From Bacteroidota bacterium (GTDB lineage: Bacteria; Bacteroidota; Bacteroidia; Cytophagales; Cyclobacteriaceae), in NCBI GenBank assembly GCA_947470895.1, contig CANIVF010000013.1, forward strand, positions 1 to 64,000: a stretch of 64,000 nucleotides of DNA, read 5' to 3'. Of the stretch, positions 1 through 8,374 are shown one piece after another. Position 1 is the first letter of the stretch. Each line of letters opens with the position of its first letter. The notes beneath the pieces are model-generated. The model saw only the letters and a list, made by a program, of their open reading frames with translations, was not told where the DNA came from and made no database searches. Position numbers and translations under genes: made by a program.

Positions 1-21
1 TGTGCAAAATAAAGAGGTGAA

Positions 22-1155
22 TCAGGCATGGATAGGAAAGGCTTTAATCACATCACAAATGTATGACAATTGCTCGGGCTTCATCTCGGTATGAATCGGC
101 AAAGAGAGTACCGTTTCCGATAATTGCTCCGTGATCTTAAAAGTTCCTGCCGGATAGGCTGGTCTCCGATAAGCCTCTTGCAAATGAAGAGGAACCGGAT
201 AATAAATCATGCTGGGTATTCCCTTGCTTTCCAGATGCTGTTTCAGTTGGTTTCGATCGATCCCCTTCGTCTTCACGGTGTATTGATGAAATTCATGAGT
301 AGAATAGGGCAGTCGAAAAGGTATTTCCAGAAAAGGTAACGAAGCAAGCTCACGATCATAAAATAATGCTGCCTCATTTCTTCGCTGCGAATACCCATCG
401 AGGTATTTTAATTTCACATTCAAGATGGCCGCCTGAAGCGTATCAAGCCTGCTGTTAACTCCAATGATCGCATGATGGTATTTGATCTTTTGACCATGAT
501 TGGCAATCATTTTAATTTTTGCCGCCAACGCCTCGTCTTGCGTAAAGATCGCTCCACCATCGCCAAAGCATCCCAGATTTTTAGATGGAAAAAAAGAGGT
601 GCACCCAATGGTACCCATGGTGCCAGCCTTCATCATTCGGCCATCGGAGAATGTATATACTGCACCCAACGCCTGGGCTGCATCTTCAATCACATAAAGG
701 CGGTGCTTTTGCGCAATCTTGAGGATGGATTCCATGTCGGCACATTGACCATAAAGATGAACAGGCACGATGGCAACGGTGCGTTCCGTTATCTTCTGCT
801 CCAGCTGATTCACGTCTATGTTGAATGTGTTGGCATCTACTTCAGCAAATACCGGCAATAACCCAAGCAGGGCTATTACTTCTGCTGTAGCGACATAGGT
901 ATGCACAGGGAGTATCACTTCATCGCCAGGCTTGCAGTTTAACGCCATCATGGCAATTTGAAGGGCATCCGTTCCATTGGCGCACGGAATAACATGTTTT
1001 GATTTTAAATAAAGACTAAGCGCTGCGGAAAACTGGGTGACCTGCGGCCCTTGAATGAAGGCTGTAGAGTCCAACACTTCCTGAATAGCTGCATCAATCT
1101 CGCTTTTAATAGTCAGGTATTGACTGTGCAGATCAACCATGTGGATTTTATTCAT
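22..1155 (-). CDS. DegT/DnrJ/EryC1/StrS-family sugar aminotransferase, WbpE-like
   Basis: PLP-dependent aminotransferase of 377 residues that most likely transfers an amino group from glutamate to a keto-sugar nucleotide. Visible motifs are the substrate/PLP-binding CANGTDALQ near residues 58-66, IEDAAQALGA near 156-165 and FFPSKNLGCFGDGGA near 188-202, where Lys192 should carry the PLP Schiff base. The later stretch GVNSRLDTLQAAIL is typical of the WbpE/WlbC group, which makes 3-amino sugars from UDP-3-keto-HexNAcA. The UDP-HexNAc dehydrogenase encoded at 2901-4151 fits that pathway, although the matching 3-dehydrogenase is not in the window. The ATG at 1155 is preceded by a good Bacteroidota-type promoter. 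The family is certain; the exact sugar is inferred. Confidence 0.88.
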   Translation of the reverse strand: MNKIHMVDLHSQYLTIKSEIDAAIQEVLDSTAFIQGPQVTQFSAALSLYLKSKHVIPCANGTDALQIAMMALNCKPGDEVILPVHTYVATAEVIALLGLLPVFAEVDANTFNIDVNQLEQKITERTVAIVPVHLYGQCADMESILKIAQKHRLYVIEDAAQALGAVYTFSDGRMMKAGTMGTIGCTSFFPSKNLGCFGDGGAIFTQDEALAAKIKMIANHGQKIKYHHAIIGVNSRLDTLQAAILNVKLKYLDGYSQRRNEAALFYDRELASLPFLEIPFRLPYSTHEFHQYTVKTKGIDRNQLKQHLESKGIPSMIYYPVPLHLQEAYRRPAYPAGTFKITEQLSETVLSLPIHTEMKPEQLSYICDVIKAFPIHA

Positions 1156-1209
1156 ACCGCGGAGGAATCAGAAATTCGGAATCAAATGATATTTTTTCTA
1201 TTCCAAAGC

Positions 1210-1241
1210 CAAAATTAGCTATTTGTATTTCGGCAGCCAAA
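1210..1241 (-). promoter_or_regulatory. Bacteroidota-type promoter for the WbpE-like gene
   Basis: Read on the minus strand, TTTG (1238-1241) is followed after 20 bases by TAATTTTG (1210-1217). This matches the Bacteroidota -33/-7 consensus TTTG...TAnnTTTG. Transcription would start near 1203, leaving a leader of about 45 bases before the ATG at 1155. Confidence 0.55.
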
Positions 1242-1326
1242 CAAGAAAAGCTGCTGGCCGTGATATCATAAGACTGAATGAATGGCCCGTTGCGGAGTAC
1301 GAATGGTGGAGAATCGTACTGGCATT

Positions 1327-1617
1327 CTAAGCGCCATTTCTCATAAAATCAGCCAGAGCAAGGTGATATAGCGATTTACCTTTCTTCAACTGATTCGTGT
1401 AGCCCGTTTGCAAAGCAGGCGTTCGCATAACTTTTTTGGCATAGGCAACCGCTTTAACAAAACGCTGGTTAGCCTCCTTCTGCTTCCGACTCAACTTCAC
1501 CTTGCTACGATCAGGTCGTTTGGAAACTACAGTGCCATATGAATACTGCTTAAAAACAAGGTCGCCCAGTCTTCCCTTTAAGCCTTCTGCAATATTATTC
1601 TTAATAACCCGTGCCAT
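1327..1617 (-). CDS. Small basic protein of unknown function
   Basis: A 96-residue lysine/arginine-rich protein without signal peptide or membrane segment. It has a glycine-containing start (EGLKGRLGDLVFKQY), a basic middle (SKRPDRSKVKLSRKQKEAN) and a helical alanine/lysine-rich tail. Small proteins with a similar order, GxxGDxVFxQY then a PDxSxxxxSxxQK stretch, are to my recollection common unnamed proteins in Bacteroidota, but I cannot give a function. It sits alone between two polysaccharide genes with about 170 bases on one side and 250 on the other, so it need not belong to their operon. The 250-base gap at 1618-1868 shows nothing I can name. Confidence 0.6.
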   Translation of the reverse strand: MARVIKNNIAEGLKGRLGDLVFKQYSYGTVVSKRPDRSKVKLSRKQKEANQRFVKAVAYAKKVMRTPALQTGYTNQLKKGKSLYHLALADFMRNGA

Positions 1618-1868
1618 GCTTTAATCTGGTTTACTTCGAGGTTGATTCGGGTGCCATTCGGGTATTCTTTAGGGCTTAACCGTGCATTTGCCGTTCTTAT
1701 GCCGTTCTCAGCCCAACTTTTTCTAAGTTTAACTGGACCAACGTGGCTTAGCAAGACGCATCGATATCCTGCCATAAGAACTGTCGGGAACTCATGAAAA
1801 GTATGAATACCTTAATGTTAAAGATAATAACTTCTAGCCAGTTGTTATAACTAACATTTGCTGGTTAT

Positions 1869-2900
1869 TTATCCTCTCAATTTCTTTTCCCAATTCCAGG
1901 CATGCAATAGCGACTCGCCTAATCCATACCTGGGAGTCCAACCGAAAGATTGATTAATTTTCTTTGCATCAGCATAAACCTTTTCAATATCGCCAGCTCT
2001 TCTGGGTCCGATGGTGTAATTAAGTTTGATGCCCGTGACTTCAATAAATTTCTTTACCAATTCCAAAACGGAAACTCCTACTCCGGTTCCAACATTGAAG
2101 GTTTCAAATGTATTTTTTGCTGAGAGATTTTGTACATATTGAATTGCCTTAACATGGGCGGTGGCCAAATCTACCACGTGAATAAAATCCCGAACACAGG
2201 AACCATCCGGTGTATCATAGTCACTTCCGAATACCGTTAATTTTTCTCTAACGCCAGCCGCTGTTTGGGTTACATAGGGAACCAGGTTGTTAGGCACACC
2301 AATAGGAAGCTCACCAATCAAACCGCTTTCGTGTGCTCCAATGGGATTAAAATATCGCAAAGAAATAACTTTAAAACCTACCGTTGCGGCATCTTCGAGA
2401 ATGCGTTCACATACTTGTTTGGTTGCACCATAAGGAGATTCAGCGCGTTTGAACGGAGCCGTCTCATCCACCGGAATCACATCGGGCTGCCCGTATACAG
2501 TACAGGAAGAAGAGAAAATCAAGTCTTTAACCTGATGCTTCTGCATAACTTCCAACAACGTAATGAGCGATCCTACATTATTTTTGTAGTAGCTGATCGG
2601 CTCGGAAACGGATTCATTCACCGATTTGAAGGCTGCGAAATGAATAACCGATGAAAACTTATTTTTTGAAAACAGGTCATCCATGGATGAGTAATCAAGG
2701 CAATCCATTTTATGAAAATCGATTTTGGTTTTCGTGATGGTCTCAACTCCTTCCACGATTTTAAAATCGCTTCGTTCAAGATTATCAGCGACAGTCACTT
2801 GAAAGCCTGCTTTCAATAACTCGACAACCGTGTGAGAGCCGATGTACCCGGCACCTCCTGTGACTAATATATGGTTTCCTTTAATCATCTGTTTATACAT
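1869..2900 (-). CDS. galE: UDP-glucose 4-epimerase
   Basis: Interconverts UDP-glucose and UDP-galactose (or the N-acetyl forms) in the cytoplasm using bound NAD. It is an extended short-chain dehydrogenase of 343 residues, the usual GalE length. The NAD-binding GGAGYIGSH lies near residues 15-23, the catalytic serine in SSSCTVYG near 130-137, and Tyr157 and Lys161 form YxxxK in SPYGATK. The C-terminal half carries GPRRAGDIEKVYAD, typical of GalE substrate binding. Its first codon directly abuts the stop of the upstream UDP-HexNAc dehydrogenase (base 2900 against 2901), so the two are surely co-transcribed. A second in-frame ATG at 2888 (MIKGNHILVTGG) is an equally good start. Confidence 0.93.
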   Translation of the reverse strand: MYKQMIKGNHILVTGGAGYIGSHTVVELLKAGFQVTVADNLERSDFKIVEGVETITKTKIDFHKMDCLDYSSMDDLFSKNKFSSVIHFAAFKSVNESVSEPISYYKNNVGSLITLLEVMQKHQVKDLIFSSSCTVYGQPDVIPVDETAPFKRAESPYGATKQVCERILEDAATVGFKVISLRYFNPIGAHESGLIGELPIGVPNNLVPYVTQTAAGVREKLTVFGSDYDTPDGSCVRDFIHVVDLATAHVKAIQYVQNLSAKNTFETFNVGTGVGVSVLELVKKFIEVTGIKLNYTIGPRRAGDIEKVYADAKKINQSFGWTPRYGLGESLLHAWNWEKKLRG

Positions 2901-4151
2901 TTATAGACGTGCCGAAATTTCCCGAGGATCTAAAAATCCTTTAACATCATAAATGATTGTCTTGTCGGATTTTATTATTGACCAATCAATATCTTTAAAT
3001 TCTTTATGACTCACGGCCAAAACAACGGCCGCATATTTTCTGTCAAGCGCAGGCGTTAAACTTAATCCATATTCATGCTTCACCTCGTCAGCATCTGCCT
3101 GGGGATCGTATACCTCCACATCGGTTCCATAGCTTTTCAATTCGCGAATCACATCAATCACTTTGCTGTTGCGGATATCCGGACAGTTCTCTTTAAACGT
3201 GATTCCAAGCACCAGTATTTTCGCCTTGTTAACCGGAAGATCGTTTTGGGTCATCAACTTAATAACACGGTTGGCAATATGTGCACCCATATTATCATTG
3301 ATTCTTCTTCCAGCCAGAATAACCTCTGGATGATACCCCAAACTCTCTGCTTTATAGGTGAGATAATATGGGTCGACCCCAATGCAATGACCACCAACCA
3401 GGCCGGGTTTATAAGGAAGAAAATTCCATTTCGTTCCTGCCGCATTTAATACTTCATGCGTATCAATTCCCATTTTTTCAAAAATGAGTGAGAGCTCATT
3501 GACAAAAGCAATATTGATATCGCGTTGTGCGTTCTCAATTACCTTGGCTGCTTCAGCGACTTTAATACTGGACGCCTTATGTGTTCCTGCAACAATTATC
3601 TTTTTATAAAGCTGATCTACCCGTTCTGCAATTTCAGGATTACTTCCGCTAGTTACTTTTTTAATACTGGGCAATCGATGCTGCTTATCGCCTGGGTTAA
3701 TTCTTTCGGGAGAATACCCACAGAAGAAATCCACATTGAATTTTAATCCACTAAATTTTTCCAATACAGGAACACAATCTTCTTCCGTGCAACCTGGGAA
3801 GACCGTAGATTCATAAATGACAATATCCCCACGCTTCAACACTTTGCCCACCGTTTCACTAGCCTTTCTTAATGGAGTTAGATCAGGAGTTTTATAGTCA
3901 TCTACAGGAGTGGGAACCGTAACAATATAATGATTGACTGTTCTTAAATCCTCCGGGATAGATGAGAACGTTAATTTTGATGCCGATGTCAACTCTTCGT
4001 TGTCTGTTTCGAGAGTCCGATCAATTCCCTTTTTCAGTTCCTCTATTCTTGCCTGGTTGATATCAAAGCCAACCACATCCAGAATTTTCCCAAACTCAAC
4101 GGCCAATGGCAAACCAACATAACCCAAACCTATTATTCCAATCTTTACCAT
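2901..4151 (-). CDS. UDP-N-acetylhexosamine 6-dehydrogenase (TviB/WbpO type)
   Basis: Oxidises UDP-GlcNAc or UDP-GalNAc at C6 to the uronic acid with two NAD molecules, feeding capsule or O-antigen synthesis. The 416-residue protein has the N-terminal Rossmann motif GLGYVGLPLA (residues 9-18), ESTVFPGCTE near 114-123, GYSPERINPGD near 145-155, AAKVIENAQRD near 201-211 and the catalytic cysteine Cys256 in GGHCIGVDPYYL. The form YSPERINPGD together with IENAQRDINIA distinguishes the TviB/WbpO group from UDP-glucose dehydrogenase. It lies between galE and a UDP-glucuronate 4-epimerase, with 0 and 6 intervening bases, in one minus-strand operon. Whether GlcNAc or GalNAc is used cannot be told from sequence alone. 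Confidence 0.9.
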   Translation of the reverse strand: MVKIGIIGLGYVGLPLAVEFGKILDVVGFDINQARIEELKKGIDRTLETDNEELTSASKLTFSSIPEDLRTVNHYIVTVPTPVDDYKTPDLTPLRKASETVGKVLKRGDIVIYESTVFPGCTEEDCVPVLEKFSGLKFNVDFFCGYSPERINPGDKQHRLPSIKKVTSGSNPEIAERVDQLYKKIIVAGTHKASSIKVAEAAKVIENAQRDINIAFVNELSLIFEKMGIDTHEVLNAAGTKWNFLPYKPGLVGGHCIGVDPYYLTYKAESLGYHPEVILAGRRINDNMGAHIANRVIKLMTQNDLPVNKAKILVLGITFKENCPDIRNSKVIDVIRELKSYGTDVEVYDPQADADEVKHEYGLSLTPALDRKYAAVVLAVSHKEFKDIDWSIIKSDKTIIYDVKGFLDPREISARL

Positions 4152-4157
4152 ACTGAT

Positions 4158-5174
4158 TTATATCTGATAGTACTGCTTGTACCAGTTTACAAAATTTTCG
4201 ATGCCATCCTCAATGGAGGTTGATGGTTTGAATCCTACATCAGTCATTAAGTCATCTACATTTGCATACGTCTCGGGCACATCTCCATCTTGCATAGGGA
4301 GAAAGTTCTTCACGGCACTTTTTCCCAATTTTGATTCCAACACTTCAATGAAATACAGAAGTTCAACCGGCTTATTATTCCCAATATTATAAATCTTATA
4401 AGGAGCAAAGCTGTTAGCGGGATCCGGATTTTCTCCGTTCCAACTTGGATTCCCTTTCGGTACCACAGGTAGCAAGCGCACAATCCCTTCTACAATATCC
4501 GCCACGTAGGTAAAATCGCGTTTCATTTTCCCATGATTAAATACATCAATGGGTTTCCCTTCAAGGATTGCTTTCGTAAATAAAAACAGCGCCATATCAG
4601 GTCTGCCATAAGGGCCATATACCGTAAAAAAACGTAACCCGGTGGTGGGTATATCATAAAGATGAGAATAAGAATGAGCCATTAGTTCATTCGCTTTTTT
4701 CGTTACGGCATAAAGTGCCAATGGATGATCCACATTGTCCTGAACTGAAAATGGCATTTTGCGATTTGCACCATATACCGAACTTGATGAAGCATAAACA
4801 AGATGTTTAACTGGATGATACCGGCAAGCTTCCAGAATATTTAAAAACCCGGTGACATTACTTTCTATATACGCATACGGGTTGGTTATCGAATAACGCA
4901 CACCGGCTTGTGCGGCCAGGTTTACAACATAGTCTAACTGATGTGATGCAAACAAACCATCAATGCCTGCTTTATCCTGAAGATCAATTTTATGAAAGGA
5001 AAAGTTGGGAAGCGCTTTAAGGATACCAAGTCTTGATTCCTTTAACCTGACATCGTAGTAGTCGTTTAAATTGTCGATACCAATGACCTTAATACCTGCA
5101 TCACACAGCCTTTTGGAAAGATGAAATCCAATAAAACCTGCTGCACCCGTAACAAGAACACTTCCCGAAGTCAT
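4158..5174 (-). CDS. UDP-glucuronate 4-epimerase-like NAD-dependent epimerase
   Basis: An extended short-chain dehydrogenase/epimerase of 338 residues, probably making UDP-galacturonate (or an N-acetyl uronate equivalent) by C4 epimerisation. The start has [14 protein letters not shown] for NAD binding, then [17 protein letters not shown], a signature of UDP-glucuronate epimerases. The active-site SSSSVYG and the YAVTKKANE (YxxxK) motifs follow, and [14 protein letters not shown] matches the same subgroup. I chose the ATG at 5174 ([13 protein letters not shown]) over an in-frame TTG at 5195, because it places the Rossmann motif near the N-terminus and leaves room for the -7 box at 5193-5200. 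First gene of the minus-strand polysaccharide operon. Confidence 0.88.
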   Translation of the reverse strand: MTSGSVLVTGAAGFIGFHLSKRLCDAGIKVIGIDNLNDYYDVRLKESRLGILKALPNFSFHKIDLQDKAGIDGLFASHQLDYVVNLAAQAGVRYSITNPYAYIESNVTGFLNILEACRYHPVKHLVYASSSSVYGANRKMPFSVQDNVDHPLALYAVTKKANELMAHSYSHLYDIPTTGLRFFTVYGPYGRPDMALFLFTKAILEGKPIDVFNHGKMKRDFTYVADIVEGIVRLLPVVPKGNPSWNGENPDPANSFAPYKIYNIGNNKPVELLYFIEVLESKLGKSAVKNFLPMQDGDVPETYANVDDLMTDVGFKPSTSIEDGIENFVNWYKQYYQI

Positions 5175-5192
5175 AAAATATAATTTTGGCGG

Positions 5193-5221
5193 CAAAAATA
5201 CGGCTTTTCTAGTTAGATTTG
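5193..5221. promoter_or_regulatory. Divergent -7 promoter elements between the epimerase and Wzz-like genes
   Basis: On the minus strand TATTTTTG occupies 5193-5200, 19 bases before the epimerase ATG. On the plus strand TAGATTTG occupies 5214-5221, 24 bases before the Wzz-like ATG at 5246. Both match TAnnTTTG. I see no well-spaced -33 TTTG for either, so these are partial promoter calls. Confidence 0.4.
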
Positions 5222-5245
5222 AAGAATTATTACAACCAATAAGTA

Positions 5246-6271
5246 ATGGCAGAGAATCAAAAACAAGTCTCCAACTCCGATGAAATAGACCTAGGTGTCC
5301 TGTTTTCCAAAATTGGAGATTTCTTTAAAAACATGGGGCTTGGGTTTCTGCGCTTTCTGGCATTACTCCGCAGGACACCGCTAGAAAATAAGACATTATT
5401 CATCGCATTGATATTCATTGGCATTGCAGGAGGGTTTTCATATTCATCGTTCTTAAAAAAGAAGTTCTATTCCACTACTATGATTCTCAGTTCAGAATAT
5501 CTAAACAAGAGGATTGTAGACAATACGATCGAAAAACTAAATCTGCTGACAGATGAAGATGATAAAAAAGGCTTAGCAAATGTATTGCACATTTCAAATG
5601 AACTTGCCCAAAACATTCATGACTTCGAAGCAAAACCATTTGTTGCAGAAGCAGAACTAATCGAACTGGAAGTTTTGAAAGAGCAATTAAAGAGTTTTCA
5701 ATCAGCCAATAAAAATGAAAAGGTTATTCAACAAATCATTGATCGCATTGAAATTGAAAACCGTCATGCCTTTGAAATAACCGTTCGGGTGTATAATCCC
5801 ACCGTGGTGCGGGAACTGGAGGTTGCGCTAGTGAATTACCTAAGAAGCAATGACTACCTGAAAAAGCGTGTGGAAATAACCAAATCCAATTTACTGGGAA
5901 GGAAACAAAAATTATTAGGCGAATCGAAAAAACTAGACAGCCTTAAATCGGTGATTTACGCAAACTATCAAAATATGGCTACTCAAAGCCGCCAGGGATC
6001 TAATAACGTGATTCTCAGCGATAAAGCAGTAACCAACCCCATTGAAATATTCAAAGAGGATATTGATCTATACAATGAAATTCAGTCCATTGATCGGTCT
6101 TTGTATCTGCAAAATGATTTTGAAGTGGTCGATGGATTCACTGAATTTAGTAAACCTACTAGTGATGGACCGATCAGAACCTCAGGCTATGCAATTTTAA
6201 TCGCCATAGGCTTGGGTTATCTGTTAGTCGCACTCTTCAGTTTCAATAAATATCTCTCCAAACTCGCCTAG
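5246..6271 (+). CDS. Wzz-like polysaccharide chain-length determinant protein
   Basis: A 341-residue inner-membrane protein with one hydrophobic segment near residues 50-70 ([19 protein letters not shown]), a long charged and coiled-coil-prone central part (about 75-300), and a second hydrophobic segment near 314-335. This two-helix arrangement with a large periplasmic middle is that of Wzz/chain-length regulators, and the polysaccharide genes next door support it. Sequence motifs are weak, so the call rests on topology and neighbours. The stop TAG shares its last base with the GTG start of ccmB, so this gene appears translationally coupled to the cytochrome maturation cluster even though the functions seem unrelated. 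Confidence 0.6.
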   Translation: MAENQKQVSNSDEIDLGVLFSKIGDFFKNMGLGFLRFLALLRRTPLENKTLFIALIFIGIAGGFSYSSFLKKKFYSTTMILSSEYLNKRIVDNTIEKLNLLTDEDDKKGLANVLHISNELAQNIHDFEAKPFVAEAELIELEVLKEQLKSFQSANKNEKVIQQIIDRIEIENRHAFEITVRVYNPTVVRELEVALVNYLRSNDYLKKRVEITKSNLLGRKQKLLGESKKLDSLKSVIYANYQNMATQSRQGSNNVILSDKAVTNPIEIFKEDIDLYNEIQSIDRSLYLQNDFEVVDGFTEFSKPTSDGPIRTSGYAILIAIGLGYLLVALFSFNKYLSKLA

Positions 6272-6927
6272 TGATTCTCACTTTACTGAAAAAGGAATTC
6301 ACCCTTGAACTCAGACGTAAGTCTGTCATCTCGGGGTTGGGTCTTTATCTGTTCAGTACAGCGTTCATTTGTTATCTCACATTTAGCCTTAAACAAAACC
6401 AAATCACTCCATTGGTATGGAGTGCATTGTTCTGGATCACCATTCTGTTTACGGTGATCAATACAATCGCCAAAAGCTTTATTGGAGAAAAAAAAGGGCA
6501 AGACATTTACTATTACTCGATCGCCAATCCTGAGATGATTATTCTATCTAAAATCATCTATAATTTTTTGCTCACCTTGATTCTGTCATTTGCTGGATTC
6601 CTGTTGTTCATCATATTATTAAAAAACCCCTTAGCGGATACCGGACAATTTGCCATTCTACTGGTGCTCGGTTCAATGGGCTTTGCTGCTTCGCTTACAC
6701 TACTTTCAGGAATTGCCGCCAAAGCAAACAATAGTAATATTCTTATGGCGGTGCTCAGTTTCCCGATTGTAATTTCTATTTTGTTGGTGGCTATTAAGGT
6801 CACTAAAAACTGTATTGACGGACTCGATCGTTCAGTAAGTTATAACGATATGATAACCCTACTGGCAATAAATTGTCTGATTGCGGCTACCTCATACCTC
6901 CTCTTCCCGTATATTTGGCGAAATTAA
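6271..6927 (+). CDS. ccmB: Heme exporter membrane protein CcmB
   Basis: Membrane subunit of the CcmAB ABC transporter, which drives release of heme-loaded CcmE during cytochrome c maturation. The protein has 218 residues, the normal CcmB size, with six predicted transmembrane segments. The N-terminal LLKKEFTLELRRKS precedes the first helix, and FIGEKKGQDIYYYSIANPEMIILSK corresponds to the conserved cytoplasmic region of the family. Start is GTG at 6271, overlapping the upstream stop by one base. The ATPase partner ccmA is not in this window. Confidence 0.9.
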   Translation: MILTLLKKEFTLELRRKSVISGLGLYLFSTAFICYLTFSLKQNQITPLVWSALFWITILFTVINTIAKSFIGEKKGQDIYYYSIANPEMIILSKIIYNFLLTLILSFAGFLLFIILLKNPLADTGQFAILLVLGSMGFAASLTLLSGIAAKANNSNILMAVLSFPIVISILLVAIKVTKNCIDGLDRSVSYNDMITLLAINCLIAATSYLLFPYIWRN

Positions 6928-6943
6928 TTTAGCTCACCACGCT

Positions 6944-7612
6944 TTGAAACTCTGGTTAAAAATAACAACCATTATCCTTCTCGCCTACACCATAGTGGCT
7001 GGTCTTCTTTTTGATGTGCCCAGGCTCAACATCGTAAACGAAACTATTCGCGCCCTTTATTTTCATGTACCCATGTGGTTTGGGATGGTGGTTCTGTTTT
7101 GTGTCTCAACAGTTTATTCCATTCAATATTTAAGAAATCCATCCATTCAAAAGGATATTAACTCGGTTGAGTTTGCCAACACAGGCCTTCTGCTTGGCCT
7201 CTTGGGCATATTTACAGGAATGGTTTGGGCCAATTATACCTGGGGATCGCCCTGGCATGGAGACCCTAAACAAAATGGAGCCGCCATTTCTCTGCTAGTA
7301 TACCTGGCCTATTTTGTTTTGAGAGGATCTGTGGATAATGAAGAACAGCGAGCCCGCCTTAGTGCTGTATACAACATTTTTGCTTTCGCGGCCATGATTC
7401 CACTTATTTTTATCATTCCGCGCATGACAAGCTCCATGCACCCGGGCAGCGGTGGCAACCCAGGGTTTAATATGTATGATCTGGACAGCAACATGAGAAT
7501 GGTTTTTTATCCCGCTGTGGCCGGATGGATTTTACTTGGCATCTGGATCGCCACCTTGCGCATTCGCATTCGAAACATCGATGAAAAATTAATTGACCTG
7601 GAAAATGAATAA
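6944..7612 (+). CDS. ccmC: Heme handling protein CcmC (CcsA-like)
   Basis: Integral membrane protein that loads heme onto CcmE. Six hydrophobic segments are visible. Histidines that should ligate heme are present in YFHVPMWFGM and SSMHPGSGGNPGF. The tryptophan-rich periplasmic loop reads NYTWGSPWHGDPKQNGAA. It keeps WG and DP but lacks the WWxWD of proteobacterial CcmC, a real deviation. An upstream in-frame TTG (6881) would overlap ccmB by 47 bases. The TTG at 6944 gives MKLWLKITTII just before the first helix and is the better start, as no ATG is available. The stop overlaps the ccmD start by eight bases. Confidence 0.87.
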   Translation: MKLWLKITTIILLAYTIVAGLLFDVPRLNIVNETIRALYFHVPMWFGMVVLFCVSTVYSIQYLRNPSIQKDINSVEFANTGLLLGLLGIFTGMVWANYTWGSPWHGDPKQNGAAISLLVYLAYFVLRGSVDNEEQRARLSAVYNIFAFAAMIPLIFIIPRMTSSMHPGSGGNPGFNMYDLDSNMRMVFYPAVAGWILLGIWIATLRIRIRNIDEKLIDLENE

Positions 7613-7826
7613 GCTCACTTTCATCATAGCATTCTTTGGTTTTGTTTTTCTTAGTAATCTCGCTATGGCCCAAGCCGAAATGGCTGATGCGATGCGCTCG
7701 GAAGGGAAAATCTATGTAGTTGTTGCTATTTTACTGATCATTTTCGTTGGCCTGATTGGCTATCTGGTTATGCTTGACAGAAAAGTATCCCGGATCGAAA
7801 AAAAACTAACTGAGAAGAAAGGTTAA
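7605..7826 (+). CDS. ccmD: CcmD-family small membrane protein
   Basis: A 73-residue protein: signal-like hydrophobic N-terminus ending in AMAQAEMADAMR, one transmembrane helix (YVVVAILLIIFVGLIGYLVML), and a short basic tail (DRKVSRIEKKLTEKKG). CcmD is a small single-helix protein that stabilises the CcmC-CcmE complex; length, topology and place between ccmC and ccmE fit. The ATG at 7605 is inside the end of ccmC, so translation is coupled. The N-terminal secretion-like segment is longer than in proteobacterial CcmD. Confidence 0.78.
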   Translation: MNKLTFIIAFFGFVFLSNLAMAQAEMADAMRSEGKIYVVVAILLIIFVGLIGYLVMLDRKVSRIEKKLTEKKG

Positions 7827-7870
7827 TCACCTGTTAAAAAAAATTCTTTTTTTCTCCCTTTGGCTCTTTT

Positions 7871-7902
7871 GGGCGTACCTTTGAATCTTCAAAAGTACGC
7901 CC
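7871..7902. repeat. 32-bp near-perfect palindrome abutting the ccmE start codon
   Basis: Left arm 7871-7885 and right arm 7888-7902 are reverse complements over 15 bases with one mismatch, with a two-base centre. The outer eight bases are GGGCGTAC and GTACGCCC. The right arm ends exactly one base before the ATG at 7903. A -7-like TACCTTTG lies inside at 7876-7883. It may be an operator for a dimeric regulator, a 5' RNA hairpin that controls ccmE translation, or a processing/termination hairpin after ccmD. No U-tract follows, which argues against a simple terminator. Confidence 0.7.
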
Positions 7903-8313
7903 ATGAAAAAATCATATATCATTGCCATTGTTTTCATAGCCGCTGCGATCGCTATTATCATCAGCACAGCAGGAAATGCCAGCACTTATGTTTCTTTTGA
8001 TCAGGCCTTTCAAATGGCTTCCAGCGGAAACAAAAACCAAATTCACGTAGTTGGGGAGCTGAAAAAAGATGAGGTGGGAAATATTATTGGCATTGAAAAA
8101 AGTGCCGATAAGCTCTCCTTTTCTTTCATCTTGATTGATGAAGAGAAAAAGGAGCAGAAGGTTTATTATAATGAACCGATGCCCCCTGACTTTGCCCGTT
8201 CTGAAAAGGTCGTTGTTATTGGCAATTATTACGAGAATACATTCCTGGCCAACAAGATTTTATTAAAATGCCCTTCCAAGTATCAGGATGAAAAAATCAA
8301 CGCCAGTATTTAA
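7903..8313 (+). CDS. ccmE: Cytochrome c maturation heme chaperone CcmE, CxxxY type
   Basis: Membrane-anchored periplasmic heme chaperone of 136 residues. An N-terminal helix (residues about 4-22) is followed by an OB-fold domain (IHVVGELKK, FSFILIDEEKKEQKVYYNEPMP, EKVVVIGNYYENTFLANKILLKC). Classical CcmE attaches heme through a histidine in HxxxY. Here the equivalent position is Cys123 in CPSKY, giving CxxxY with Tyr127. The CxxxY form is known from some sulfate reducers and archaea, where it goes with an altered set of Ccm partners. Located between ccmD and ccmF on the same strand, with the palindrome directly upstream. Confidence 0.9.
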   Translation: MKKSYIIAIVFIAAAIAIIISTAGNASTYVSFDQAFQMASSGNKNQIHVVGELKKDEVGNIIGIEKSADKLSFSFILIDEEKKEQKVYYNEPMPPDFARSEKVVVIGNYYENTFLANKILLKCPSKYQDEKINASI

Positions 8314-8374
8314 TGCGCCTAACCAACTTCTTTGAGATTGTTCATCTACCCCTGTTCTCCATAACTCTTTTATA

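Noticed and set aside
472-861. Plus-strand open frame of 129 codons
   Set aside because: Antisense shadow of the clear WbpE-like aminotransferase.
1578-1775. Minus-strand open frame of 65 codons
   Set aside because: Overlaps the start of the 96-residue gene in another frame, has no recognisable motif and odd composition.
1618-1868. Possible attachment site or integrase remnant (short repeats of TGCCGTTC/TGCCATTC)
   Set aside because: Repeats are too short and imperfect, and no integrase or tRNA gene is present.
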